DNA of 64,000 nt, taken from contig NC_016457.1 of NCBI RefSeq assembly GCF_000226115.1, positions 8,804,001 through 8,868,000 of the forward strand, read 5' to 3'. Positions 38,465 through 51,021 of this stretch are shown here, one piece after another; the first letter of the stretch is position 1; each line of letters begins with the position of its first letter. Position numbers and translations under genes: made by a program. Source of the stretch: Thermothielavioides terrestris NRRL 8126 (taxonomy: Eukaryota; Ascomycota; Sordariomycetes; Sordariales; Chaetomiaceae). The notes below the pieces were generated by a model. That model made no database searches. It was not told the DNA's origin and worked only from the letters and a program-made list of their open reading frames with translations.

Positions 38465-39882
38465 AAGAGATAGTTAAAAAGTAGATTTACACTTTAGCCC
38501 ACTCGACCCACTTACATATTGTATATATGCCTTGGCCCCGACCACCCTCTTTTCTTTCAACTACTATAACTTCGTCAATTGCAGGCTAAAATACGAGCTT
38601 TCGAGCTAGAATTGTCGCCTAATGTCCACTCTATTCGAGGGAAGTGGAAGTTCCTATTAGATACTGAAAAGGCTGCTATTATTGTAGCTCGAAAGGCTAG
38701 GGTATCTCGCAAGGCCTTGGCCTCCAATTTCCAATGTAGTTTGACCACTATCTCCAACATTTGTAAACGCTTCGAAGAACGTAGAACCGTCGAAACAAAG
38801 CTATATAGTAGCTAGCCGAAGAAGCTTAATAAAGCCTAGGTTCGATATATAGTCTAGATAGTTAAATAGAACCCTTAGATAAGCTAGGTAGCTTTATTAG
38901 GGGCCTGCCCTCGTCGGGTTATTAAGAATACCTTATATAAGGTCCTAGGCAAGCATTACTGTCGAAAATTCCATTTAATTAAGAGGATCGCCCTAAACGA
39001 AGAAATAGTTGCCCTTCGACTATAGTATATAAAAGAGTTGAAGAACAGGGTCTAAGATTTGATAGAGGTATAGCTAAGTGTATCTTAACCCTTCTAGTAG
39101 CTCTTATTAATATAAAAATTAAGGGGCCTACTTCGACGAATCTTCTATTTAAACCGCCCTAGATACGTTTAATAGTTAGGTTTTTTATACCCCTAAGTAT
39201 AAGTATAATAAAGAGGTTATTAATATCTAGGCTTACATTAAAGCTAAGATTACAATAATGATATAGGGGATGATTTAGAAGAGGGGGAGGTCACCCTTAG
39301 TAGTAATAACCTAGGATAAGGATTCTCTATACTAAGGATATATAGCTAATAGCTATATCTAAGCTCTAGAAGAAGGCCTACTTCCATTTTACTGCCCTAG
39401 CATCTTTTTCCTCTAGGATAATGTAAAAATCTATACTATAGCCAAGACGAAGGAGTGGTTAGAACGGCACAGTATCTAGGTCTAGGAGCACCCTCCTTAT
39501 AGCCTAGATCTCAACCCAATTGAACATATATAGAAGAAAATGAAAGAAATCCTATATAGAGACTTCCCTAGCCTATATCTTCTAAAGGATATGGAGGCTA
39601 ACAGGGCCAAGGTGGCTAATGCGTTGCAGGCTACGTAGGAGAGGGTGCCCTAGGATTTGATCGACTAGCTAATCGATTCAATGCCTAGACGCTTGTAGGC
39701 TATACGTAAGGCCAAGGGCTGGTATACGAAGTATTAGAGCCCTGTCAAATAGCTTCAATTTAGTCTAGAAATAGCCTAGTTTAGCTAGGTATTTAGCTCG
39801 CAATTGAAGGATGCAGTGTGGTAGTGGCTGTGTTGGTAGGATGCTAAGATAGGAGTGTAAATCTACTTTTTAACTATAATTT
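38465..39882 (+). mobile_element. Tc1/mariner-type DNA transposon, copy 2
   Basis: 1418 bp, same TIRs and layout as copy 1 (14972-16387), flanked by TA (38463-38464 and 39883-39884). Inserted in the same orientation and in the same LINE copy (LINE-1b). It is more RIP-mutated than copy 1 in places. Confidence 0.88.
38612..39860 (+). pseudogene. Tc1/mariner transposase, copy 2, degraded
   Basis: The codon equivalent to the ATG of copy 1 reads ATA (38591-38593), so the start is lost. An open frame to 38815 encodes the helix-turn-helix (AIIVARKARVSRKALASN, CSLTTISNICKRFEE). Downstream, the DDE block LDLNPIEHI is recognisable at about 39505-39535, with the acidic residues partly kept. Multiple TAG/TAA stops. 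Length and motif order equal those of copy 1. Confidence 0.75.
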
Positions 39883-40839
<957 letters not shown>

Positions 40840-43150
40840 TAGTCAATTATACTATCTCTATTGCTTTGCTATACCTAGGTAGATATACTATAAGATATAG
40901 AAAGTTCGAGCTTCTATTCTACTATAATCTAAAGTAGTATACTTGCTAATTAAGAGGTCCTATTATACTTGTCCTACATTAGGTAATATATATTAAAGTC
41001 TTTTACTAGTATATTATGTCCCTTTAGCTTCTATTCTATAAGGGTATAGAGTAGCGACCTCTATCCTAGCTTCTAGTTAAGCAAGTAGATCGACTAGACG
41101 GTAAGGGGCTTAGCCCCCTTCTTCTTAAACGTTACTACTACCTAGTCTTCCCTTACTTCTATAAACTATATAACGTAGTTAATATATTTACTTATATATA
41201 GTGCTACTCTCTTAGCGCTATATATTATCTTATATCTTCTCCCCTACCTATAGGATAGGGCTAGTAGAGTTATATTCTACCTAATTAGCAGCTCTTATAT
41301 CGCTACTAGGTTAAACTCCTCTTTCTCTTCTAATACTTAATTAAGGCGTTACTAGCTATTATCAGTGTTTTAGTAGAGTATTTATAGCGTTATAGCTATA
41401 TAGTTGGTATTAACCTAAGGCCCTTAGTTATATTTATATTAAGCTATAAAGCTAGCTCTATATTTATATTCTATAGAGGCGTTATACCTATTGTACTCCC
41501 TATTAGCGCCCTAGCTCCCTAGAACGTCTATAAAAGTACCTCGAACTAGAATCGGTCTACGCTATTGGCGCGCCTTGCCATTTAGATATCGGTAGGCCTT
41601 CCCGCCTTAGCTAGGCGCTTCCTTAGGCAGTGCTTTACTAAATTGTCCTCTTAGCTACTTTGCTATATATTCGCCGTTGCTATAGCTATTGTTGCCTAGG
41701 GCTAAGGTATATAGAACGTAAGTAGGTAGTCTAGGAACCACTCCCTTATATGTTAACGCTACTCCTTCGCTATTTTATAGCCTATATTAAAAGCTATATA
41801 GGCGCCTCTATAGTTAATATACTTTAGCCAATGCTTAGCTAGGTTAGTCTATACTAGATATCCTATATCTTATTCTCTAGTAGTACCTCTAGGCTTATAC
41901 GCTATATAGGTATAGATTAAATAATGTACCTCTTCCTCTTTATAAAACGCTTCTTTATATCCCTATTTCCTATATTTAAAGTAGAGGATCGCCTATACTA
42001 CGCCTTTAAAGCGCTTATAAAGGTAGATAATATAGTTATAGAGGACTCCTTAGTCAATAAGCTTAGCTACCTCCTCTACTATATAGAGCTTGATCAATAT
42101 ATATATTGTCTATAGCCCTTATTTACCTTTAGTACTCCTATATAATATATATAGCCTCGTCTAAGCGACCTAGACCTTATTTTCCTTTGCTAGGTCTATA
42201 GCTAAACGGTTAGAGCTACCTATATATTTTACTAAAACTATTAGTCTAATCTCCTTAGCTAATACTATAAAGGTATAGTGTTTAAGCACTATAGTTGCTC
42301 TAAATATAGCAATAACCTATACCTTATTATCTTCGTTGTCGAACTATATTTAACAATCCTCCTTGAACGTAACTACAATATTACTACTCTTTAGTAGCTT
42401 CTATACTATAATTATACCACTTCCGCCCTTGCCCATTGTCGCTCCTATAGTAGCTATAGCTATATTGACCGCCTAGACTATATCACCTATACTTCTATTA
42501 GCTATATCTACTAGCGTATCCCTAAGATCGATTACTAGCTCTTAGAAAAGCTTCTTTGGTATATACTATATACGACTCTTAAGTAGCTAAGGCGCCTCGT
42601 TAGTGGTAACCCCTTGACTAGCCACCTAGGCCTAGGTCCTTACTATACCCCTAGCGCCTAGCTTCTACCTAACTAAATTCCTTAGCTATATAACCTCCTC
42701 CTTTATATAGTTGACGCTTCTATATAGCTTATATATATTATAAGCGCAATATAGCTCTTGGTAAAACACTTTATAGAAATATATATATATAGTAGCCTAT
42801 ATATATAGCTATATCTCTAGTACTACCAAGGTGTAGAACTCCTATAGTAGCTTTGATTTCTTATCGCCAACGCCCTTGTTATACGTATTTCGCTCGTTTA
42901 TAGCTCTTATAGGAGGGAGCCTAAGCCTCCTATCGCGTTGGTCGGGGTGCTTATATATATTAGTAGCAGTGTCGTAGCTTATAGAGTTTCCTACCTAGCC
43001 AACGCGGCTACTACTACGGCCTATACGATCGCTACGCCCCCTCTGCGACATCGTAGATAGGGGTAATTAGGTACACTAAATATACTTGCGTTGTCGGATT
43101 CGATTTTAGTGCAATGGTTCCTTTGCAGTTGGCGTTTAAGCATACAAAGA
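40840..43150 (-). mobile_element. LINE-5, 5' part only (endonuclease and ORF1)
   Basis: Minus-strand LINE lacking its 3' half. It begins at the LINE-3 28495 equivalent and runs without interruption to the family 5' end (about 43150, GCGTTTAAGCATAC...), about 2.31 kb. Its break lies within 50 bp of that of LINE-1a (28545), which has the opposite orientation. Contains the longest LINE-derived frame here at 41924-42115 (63 codons), a shadow frame. Confidence 0.78.
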
Positions 43151-43258
43151 TAGATCTCCCCTACTCCTCAATCTATAATAATATATTACTAAGGTAGATG
43201 CTAAGACGAGCATATAGCTAGGACTAACCTATATAAGCATCACATGCTTTATATAAAA
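43151..43258. other. Short sequence between LINE-5 and LINE-6
   Basis: About 108 bp that does not belong to the LINE family. AATATATTACTAAGG at about 43190-43205 resembles the Gypsy site 22311-22326 and the right flank of LINE-6 (ATTACTAAGG, 49140). The next 50 bp (TAGATGCTAAGACG...) have no counterpart in the window and keep several CpA/TpG. Confidence 0.4.
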
Positions 43259-46200
43259 ACTAAGGAACCGTTGAGCTAAAATCGAACCTGACAACATAGG
43301 CGTTCTTAGCGCACCCAGTTACACCTATCTACAATATTGTAGAGGGGGCGTAGCGGCTATATAAGTTGTAGTAGTGATTGTAGTAACCTAGTAGAGGGCT
43401 CTATAAGTTGTAATACTGTAGCTAACGCGCGTAAGTACCTCGACCGACGCGACTAAAGACTTAGGCTCCCTCCTATAAGAGCTATAAACGATCGAAATAT
43501 ATATACTAAAGGCGCTAGTAGCAAGAGATCGAAGCTTTTATAAGAATTCTACGCCCTAGTATCGCTGGAGATATAGCTATATATATAGGCTACTATGTAT
43601 ATATACTACTGCAAGGTGGTTTAGGATAAGCTAAACTGCCTTTACAATATATATAAGCTATATAAAAGTGTTGACTATATAAAAGAGGTTATATAGATAA
43701 GAAATAAGGTTAAGATATAGCTAGGTGCTAAAGGCGTATAAACAAGGACCTAGGCCTAGATAACTAGGTAGAGCGTTGCTATACTAGCAACGCCCTAGAT
43801 ACTTAAGAGCTATATACAATATATACTAAAGAAGCTATTTTATAAGCTTATAATCGATCTTAGGCAAGCGTCTACAGATATCGTCAATAGGAGTATAGAT
43901 AATATAGTCTAGGTAGTCAATATAGCTATAGCTACTATAAGAACGACGATAGGAGGTGGTAAAAGCGGTACAATTATAGTCTAGAAGCTACTAAAGAGTA
44001 GGAACATAATAGTTATATTTAAAGAAGATCGCTAAACGTAGTTCGCTAATAAGGATAATAAGGTGTAGGTTACTACTATATTTAAGGCGACTATAGTGCT
44101 TAAACGTTATACTTTTGCTATACTAGCGAAGGGCGTTTAGCTAGCTACCTTAGTAAGGTATAGAGATGACCTTAACCGCTTAGTAGTAGATCTAGTAAAG
44201 GAGAACAAGGTCTAAGTCGTATATATAAGATTATATATACTATAGGGTAGTACCAAGGACAGTTAGAGGCTATATACAATATATATATTAGTCAAGCTCT
44301 ATTATAGTAGAAGAAGCTATAAAGCTTATCGACTAAAGCGTCCTATTTAACTATATAGTCTACCTTTATAAGCGCTTTAAAAGCGTAGTATATACAATTC
44401 TATACTTTAAATATAAGAAATAGGGATATAAAGTAGTATTTTATAAGAAGAAGGAGGTATACTATCTAATCTACATTTATATAACGTATAGTAATAGTAG
44501 TACTATAAGAGAATAGAAGGTAGAATACTCTATAAGGACCGACCTAGCTAAGTATTAGCTAAAGTATATTAACTGTAGAGGCGCCTATATAGCCTTTGAC
44601 ATAGGCTATAAGGTAGCAAAGGAGTAGCGTCAATATATAAGAAAGTAGTTTCTTAACTATCTACTTACATTCTATATACCCTAGCCCTAGGTAGCGACGG
44701 CTATAGGGGCGAGTATACAATATAGAAGCTAGGAGGACGAGTTAGTAGAGTAGTATCTAAGGAAGTGCTCTACTAAGGTAAGCTAGCCTACTAATATCTA
44801 AAGGGCTAGGCGCTCTAATAACGTAGACCTATTCTAGTTTAGAGGACTCTTATAGACGTTCTAGGGGGCTAGGATATAGGAAGGGAGTACTACCTATATA
44901 GCGCCTTTATATAGTATAAGTATAGAGCTAGCTTTATAGCTTAATATAGTTATAACCAAGGGCCTCTATTTAATACTAAGTATATAGCTATAACGCTAAG
45001 AGTGCTCTATTAGAATACCAATAGTAGTAGATACTATTTTCACTAAATGCTAAAGGGGAAAGAGGAGTTCGACTTAGTAGCGATTTAAAAGCTACTAATC
45101 TATTTAAATATAGCTCTACTAGCCCTACCTTATAGGCGAGGTAGATAGTATAAGATAATATATAGTATAGGAAGGGCAGTACTATATATAAGTAAGTGCC
45201 TTAACTATATAATATAGTCTATAAAAGCTAGGGAAGACTAAGTAGCAATAACGTTTAAGAGGGAGGGGTTGGACCCCTTTATAGTATAGTCTATCTATTT
45301 GCCTAATTAGGAGCTAGGGTAGAGATTACTACTCTATACCCTAGTAGAGTAGAAGCCTAGAGGGTATAATATACTTATAGGCGACTTTATTATATACTAC
45401 CTAATATAGGACAAGTATAATAAGACCTCTCAATTAACAAATGTACTACTTTAGATCATAGTAGAATAGGAGTTTAAGCTTTATATACCTTATAGTATAC
45501 CTATATAGGTTTACTAAGGTAATAGAGACGGTATAATCGATTATATCTAGGCAATATAGGGTAGCGGTACTTAGTAGCTAGGGCTATTCAACTTAGTAGG
45601 CTTAGACTATATACCTTAGGTAGCTGAAGTACTGTTAAGAAGGAGCGGTGGTAGAGCCGCTATATCGTTGGGCTATAGCTAGGCGCTACTAGACTATAAG
45701 AGGTATAAGGCTAAAGTATAGTTCTTTATATTATTAAAGGAGATTAATATAGTAGAGGAACTTAAAGATATAGTAGACACTTTAATATATAAGCTAATTA
45801 GTATTATAGATGTAGTAGCGTTGTGCTAGAAGCTTAATTGAGGATCCTATACGTTATAGTAGAACCTCGAGGTCGATAAGGCGATATAGGAAGTAAAGAG
45901 GGCTAAGCGCGTCTAGCGGTTAAGTCGTATAGCGAGCTTTTAAAAGTACTATCGTAAGGCGATATAGTAGTTTAAACACTATATTAGCTGATTATAGACA
46001 CTATATTAGTGCTATTTACTTACTAGAATATTAAAGGAGTAGAAGCTAATATAGGATATCGAGAGGTAGATATAGCTCTAGAGCTATTAACGCCCTAAGC
46101 CTCTAATACTACTAGCGCTCTAGCTAGGGCCTAGCGAGCCTTAGAGCATTATAATATACGTTTAGAAGGTAGAGGCGTTAGTAGAGCGCTTCTTCCCTAT

Positions 46201-46552
46201 ACTATAGACGTAGTATAATAGTATTTTTAACTAGGACTAGCTTAAAGGGTCTTTCTATAATACTACGCCTATCGACTAGGAGGTCTATAATAGTGAGATT
46301 ATAGAGATTATAGGCTATATAGGATTTAATAAAGTGCTTAGCAAGGCTTTCTTTACTAACAAGTTCTTTAAAGTCTATAATAAAGAGGGAAAGCTATTAA
46401 AAATGTTTATAATAATTATATATACTTGCTTTAAGCTAGAGCACTTCCTATATAGATTCTATACTATATAGGCAATTGTTCTTAGGAAGTTAGGGAAGTC
46501 CTTAGAGCAACTTAAGGAGGTAGGGGTATACTGCCTAATATTGCTACTTAGC
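43259..46552 (+). mobile_element. LINE-6, 5' part
   Basis: Begins at AAGGAACCGTTGAGC, about 30 bp inside the family 5' end, and continues through ORF1, endonuclease (GDFIIYY-like at about 45380-45400) and the linker up to the RT. A solo LTR is inserted at 46553. With the right part the copy is about 5.55 kb, nearly full length. Confidence 0.82.
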
Positions 46553-46886
46553 TGTCACGGCACGTGCGCGAGCCGCTGTCGAGCAGGCGCCGGCACAGTT
46601 CCAAGACGGAGTGAGCACCTAGAACCCAGAAGCTTGTATCTATGACGTGCGATATGACGTATATGCTCGGAGCCTAGGAACCGTAGCTAAAAGGGTGGGC
46701 AGTCGCCCACCGAGGCGGAGGAAGATTCCTGATCCTCTAAGGATCAGCCTCTAATCACAATAGGAGACGCATTCAGACAGTGTCGCCTTGGAAACTGCAA
46801 TTACTCGCCCTGGTCACTGCTGTGGTACTGTTGTACTTCTCTGCCCTGAGGCATCTTACCAGTAGCACTCGAAGACTCCTGTTACA
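46553..46886. repeat. Solo LTR A, 334 bp, unmutated
   Basis: Normal-composition sequence, TGTCACGG...CTGTTACA, flanked by a perfect 5-bp TSD TTAGC (46548-46552 and 46887-46891). The empty site is present in LINE-3 at about 29510. No internal region, so it is a solo LTR left by recombination. Contains a perfect hairpin GTGGGC-AGTC-GCCCAC at about 46706-46721 and an inverted repeat GATCCTCTAAGGATC near 46733-46747. Orientation unknown; family not seen elsewhere in the window. Confidence 0.85.
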
Positions 46887-49137
46887 TTAGCGTAGTAGGT
46901 AAGATTATTAAGGCGGCTATTATAGACTAGGTAATATATATAGCTAAGGTATATAAGCTGCTCTTAGAGATATAAATAGGCTTCTAGTAATATAGGTTAA
47001 TAGAAGTAGTAATCTAGGTAGTAACTAATATAGTAAGGATAGTATAGGTATATAACGTCTATATCTCGCGATTATAGCTAGACCTAAAGGGCGCCTTCGA
47101 CTATATCGATTAGATCTAGCTACTATATATACTTTAAGAGTTAGGTTTTAAAAGTAAGCTAATTATACTTCTAAAGAGCTACTTCGAGGATTATATAGTA
47201 CACTTATAGTTCAATAGGGTTATAGCCAAGTCTACAACTTTTTAGTAGGGTATACTATAAGGTTTACTACTGTCGCTAGCGCTATTTATCCTCTTTATTA
47301 CCTCCCTATTCTAGACCTTTAAGGTATATACTAGGCTCCTAATAGTTAAATATATAGATGACATTAACCTCCTTATATTTAAGTAGGATATACTAGTATA
47401 CTACTATATACTAGAGAGAGGGTTTACTAAGTATAAGAAGTAGGTTATAGAGCAAGGTATATAGTTTAAACTAGCGAAGAGCGAGCTTATCTACTTTATA
47501 AAAGTACAATAGCTATATATAGAGGTCGTTAATATCCTAGGTGAAGGCCAACTAGGGCTCGCCCTAGTAGAGTTAGCGAGGTTCCTAGGTGTATAGCTAA
47601 ATTGTAAGCTCTCTTTTAAAGTATATAAAAAGGTAGTAGAGACAAAGATAGCTATATAGAAGTTCGCCTTTATAAGGCTTATAGCAAAGATATATAGGGT
47701 ATATATTATATAAGCTTAGGAAATCTATATAAACGTCATTAGGAGTGTCCTTTTATATAGAGTAGTAGCCTAGTATACTTTAATGTTAGTTGGAAAGACT
47801 TTATATAGGATTATATATAGCTTTAGTACAATGTAGTTAGGTTGCCTCTAGGTAGTTGCTAATATATATAAGGCTATACTAGTTTATAACCTTGAAAGTA
47901 AGACCTAGGTACCCCCTATCGACCTATACCTTAACTACTAGGTAGTATACGTTGAACAAAGGCTCTAGAAGATAGGGCTTATATAGCTCTAATATAATAT
48001 ATATATAAAGGTAGTGTCGAGGCGAAAAAAGAGGTGCTATATACATTATACCCTAGGGCTAGGGCTAGCTATAGAAGAGTCTCCTATAGATTAGAGGTAA
48101 ATATAGGCTAAGGAGTAGCTCCTTTTATATTGCTCTACAATAGTAGAAGAGGCGTAGAGCGAGAGTAGCAACAACAACGAGTAGAGGCCTTAGGAGCCTT
48201 ACCTCTATACCAACATAGATATAGTTATAGTAGAGGAGTAGAAGGTGTATAGGGAGCAATAGATATACTATATAGACGCTAGGAGGCTAGAGAGAGTGCA
48301 CTATAAGGAAGTAGCCAACTTATATAGCCTAGAGCTCCTCGCCTAGATATTATAGGTATATAAGGGCCTTAGTAAAGTATAGAGCTCCCTCCTTATATAG
48401 GTGTATATAGGAGCTATTAGCCTAAGGTAGTTCTTATTTTAGAAAAGGGTATTAGATATACCTATACTGCTATACCGCTATAGCGAGGCGCCTAAGATAG
48501 TCGCCTACTTTATAATCTACTATAGAGATCTAGTAGTCGCTATAGGAAGGCCTAGAATCTAGGACTAATATACGCTATTTATACTGCTTAGGAGTAGGAG
48601 AGGTATATAGGCATTTATAAGGTAGCTAATATATATAAGGCGCTTATAGGAATACCGGCTTATACTCGAATTGAACATTGAAGGCAAAGTAGAATATAAG
48701 GGCGCTATAGAGAGCTTTATAAATGTATAGTCGGCGTGTAGTAGCTAGGACAATGCAATAGGGGAGCCTCCTACAAATAGCCTTAGAAGTAGCGGCGTAG
48801 GCGAGAAGCGTAAGAGGAGGCGTAGAAAGGTCGGTCTCTAGCTGTCCTCCTAGCGTATATAGCGCCCCTAGCGACTAAGACGCTTACGCTAAGGGCGTAT
48901 CACGTAAATAAGTGGCGTACAAAGGGCTGTGCAGGCCACTATATCTCCAACGCCACTAGGCTAGAAAGGTGAGTTCTAGCGAGTTGGAGAGAGGGGATTG
49001 GGAAGGCCCGCCCTACATAGCAAGAATATAGCGTAGATGCTATATATAAGTAGTATAGATAGAGGTGGAGGGACCGCTTGCCCTTAATAGCAGGGCGCCT
49101 AGAGCCCCTTCGATATAAGATTAATGATAATAATAAT
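46887..49137 (+). mobile_element. LINE-6, 3' part (RT to tail)
   Basis: RT with LLQLDLKGAFD-like sequence at about 47070-47100 and box VKYIDDINLL at about 47347-47376 (aspartates kept). 3' UTR and short (TAA) tail end at about 49137. Its 3' end differs from the other copies (GGGCGCCTAGAGCCCC instead of GAGGCACTAGGTGCCTC), a variant shared with LINE-7. Confidence 0.82.
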
Positions 49138-50305
49138 ATTATTACTAAGGTCTTATAGGGACTTCTAAAGGTTTAAAGAGGTCTAGTAGCTTGTTATAAG
49201 GTATATAGAAACGTTAGTAGATATAGCAACTTTAAATAAACTTATTAATATCTCCTATCTACCTTAGCTAAAAGTACTATCTTTAAACTAACTTTTATAT
49301 CTTATTCTTACCTAGGTAGGCTATAGATATTTAGTTATAGATCTTAGTTAGTAGATAGGTTTATAAATAGCTATCTAGTAGGGCTATTAGCCTTTCTCCC
49401 TTTAAGAAAAGACTATTATCGCTTAGGGTTTAGTAAATATTATTTTAATAAATAAGCTTTTAAAAGTTTCTTAGAGCCTTGCTTTTTTAATTCGCTTTAA
49501 GAATTATATCTACTAGTTTATATCCCTTAGGTTATTATAGTTAGGACAGTTCTAATTCGTTAGCTTTAATTTAATAGATTATATACTATAAGTTATATTT
49601 AGTAGGCTCTTTAGATAGTAACTCTAGTTTCTCTAAGATCTATAGGTCTAGCTTGCTCTTAGAGAGAATTGTCTAAGTATAGTAGGCCTCCTAGACTTCT
49701 TTCTAGGTAGTAAGTTCTTTAGCTTTATATAATAAGATATTAGCAACTATATTCTATTTACTTAGCTAGTAGACGATTTAGAAATCTAGGGCTAAAAGAA
49801 GCTTAGCCTATCCTACTTATTATATATTAAGTAACCTTTTCTATATAAAGTATTACAATATATAATAGTTAAATAGAATATTAAAATGCTATTAGAGGCC
49901 TCGTAGTATTAGGTACTATTCCTCGATAGTATATATAATAGCAAAGAGTTCTTTATTATAAATTAACTAATTGCTTTCTAGTCTAGATATTGCTTTAGAG
50001 AAGAATATAATAGGGTACTAACTATCGTTATATTCCTATTAGATGATATTAGCTACAACTTTACTAGATATATCGACTTTAATTTAGCTTTTCCTAATAG
50101 GGTTATAGTACTTTAGAAGTAGGGTACTAGTTATCTATCTCTTAAGTTTCTAAAAGGCCTTTTTATACTCCTTAGTCTATTTAAATAGCTTTCCTTTAAT
50201 AGTTAAACGCTATAGTAGTTATATAATCCTTCTATATTTATAAACAAATTAATAATGGAAGTTATAGAACCTAAAGAAGGCTTATATTCTTTATATAGTG
50301 GTTAG
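49138..50305 (-). mobile_element. Gypsy fragment 2 (integrase, RNase H, part of RT)
   Basis: Matches the Gypsy element 22317-23485 collinearly. It contains the RNase H ELLTIIYTIEE-like region (about 49925-49955) but no LTR. Both ends are cut: left by LINE-6, right by the sequence starting TGGTTAGC at about 50306. It is RIP-mutated independently of the first copy. Confidence 0.8.
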
Positions 50306-50530
50306 CTAATCTAATGCAGAGAAGTGCTATAGATGCGTAGAATAACAAGATGTAGATTGATAATAGTGGTAGATCGAAGATCTAGGCAGTAGTGCGCTAA
50401 GAAATATATGTCTACAGGGCAGAACATATAGGCGTACACCGCTTGCCCAATCAGGCCTAGCGTTGCAAAGTCTATAATATAGAGTGTAGGGCACCCTATC
50501 TAATCTATATATATAGATATATAGGTTATA
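50306..50530 (-). repeat. Probable 3' LTR of Gypsy-type element X
   Basis: About 225 bp that interrupts Gypsy fragment 2, beginning TGGTTAGC and ending near GTTATA, followed on the + strand by TAACCCCTTT. That pyrimidine block gives a purine tract on the minus strand, as in the first Gypsy element. It keeps more CpA/TpG than its surroundings. The matching LTR is outside the window, so this is inferred from context. Confidence 0.4.
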
Positions 50531-50990
50531 TAACCCCTTTATTCCTCTTGCTCTATATTAAATTTAGGCTTATAAGAAAAAACAGCAATGCCCTCATTGC
50601 TTTACCTATTTAGATCCTCTATATCGTCGATTACCTTTTAATCGAGTACTATAACGTAGGGCTAGAAGCGTAGTGCTAGATTAATCTAGAGGGCGATCAA
50701 CTGACTTCTTCTATATCTTATTATCGCTAGCGAGAATAGGGTTCTTACAAGGCTAGCCACGCTTATAGGCTGGTTGAGGTGCCTAATTAGGCGTAGGAGG
50801 CTCGTTCTAAGAGACTAGGCAATTTAGATAATCGCCTTTGTAAACCTAGTATTCGTCGATTAAGCGCTATATATAGTGTAGCTTATATATAGTCTTTTAA
50901 ACGCTCTTTTCCTAGCTATAGCTAGTCTATTTAATTAAATATTTAAAGCCTTTATATATAACCTAGTAGTTAAAGACTATATCAACCTTA

Positions 50991-50994
<4 letters not shown>
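50531..50994 (-). mobile_element. Element X (second Gypsy family), 3' internal part
   Basis: Sequence unlike the LINE or the first Gypsy. No domain could be read. It is joined to 59748-62334 because LINE-7 is inserted between them with a TSD TATCAACCTTATATT (50980-50994 and 59748-59762). Confidence 0.55.
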
Positions 50995-51021
<27 letters not shown>

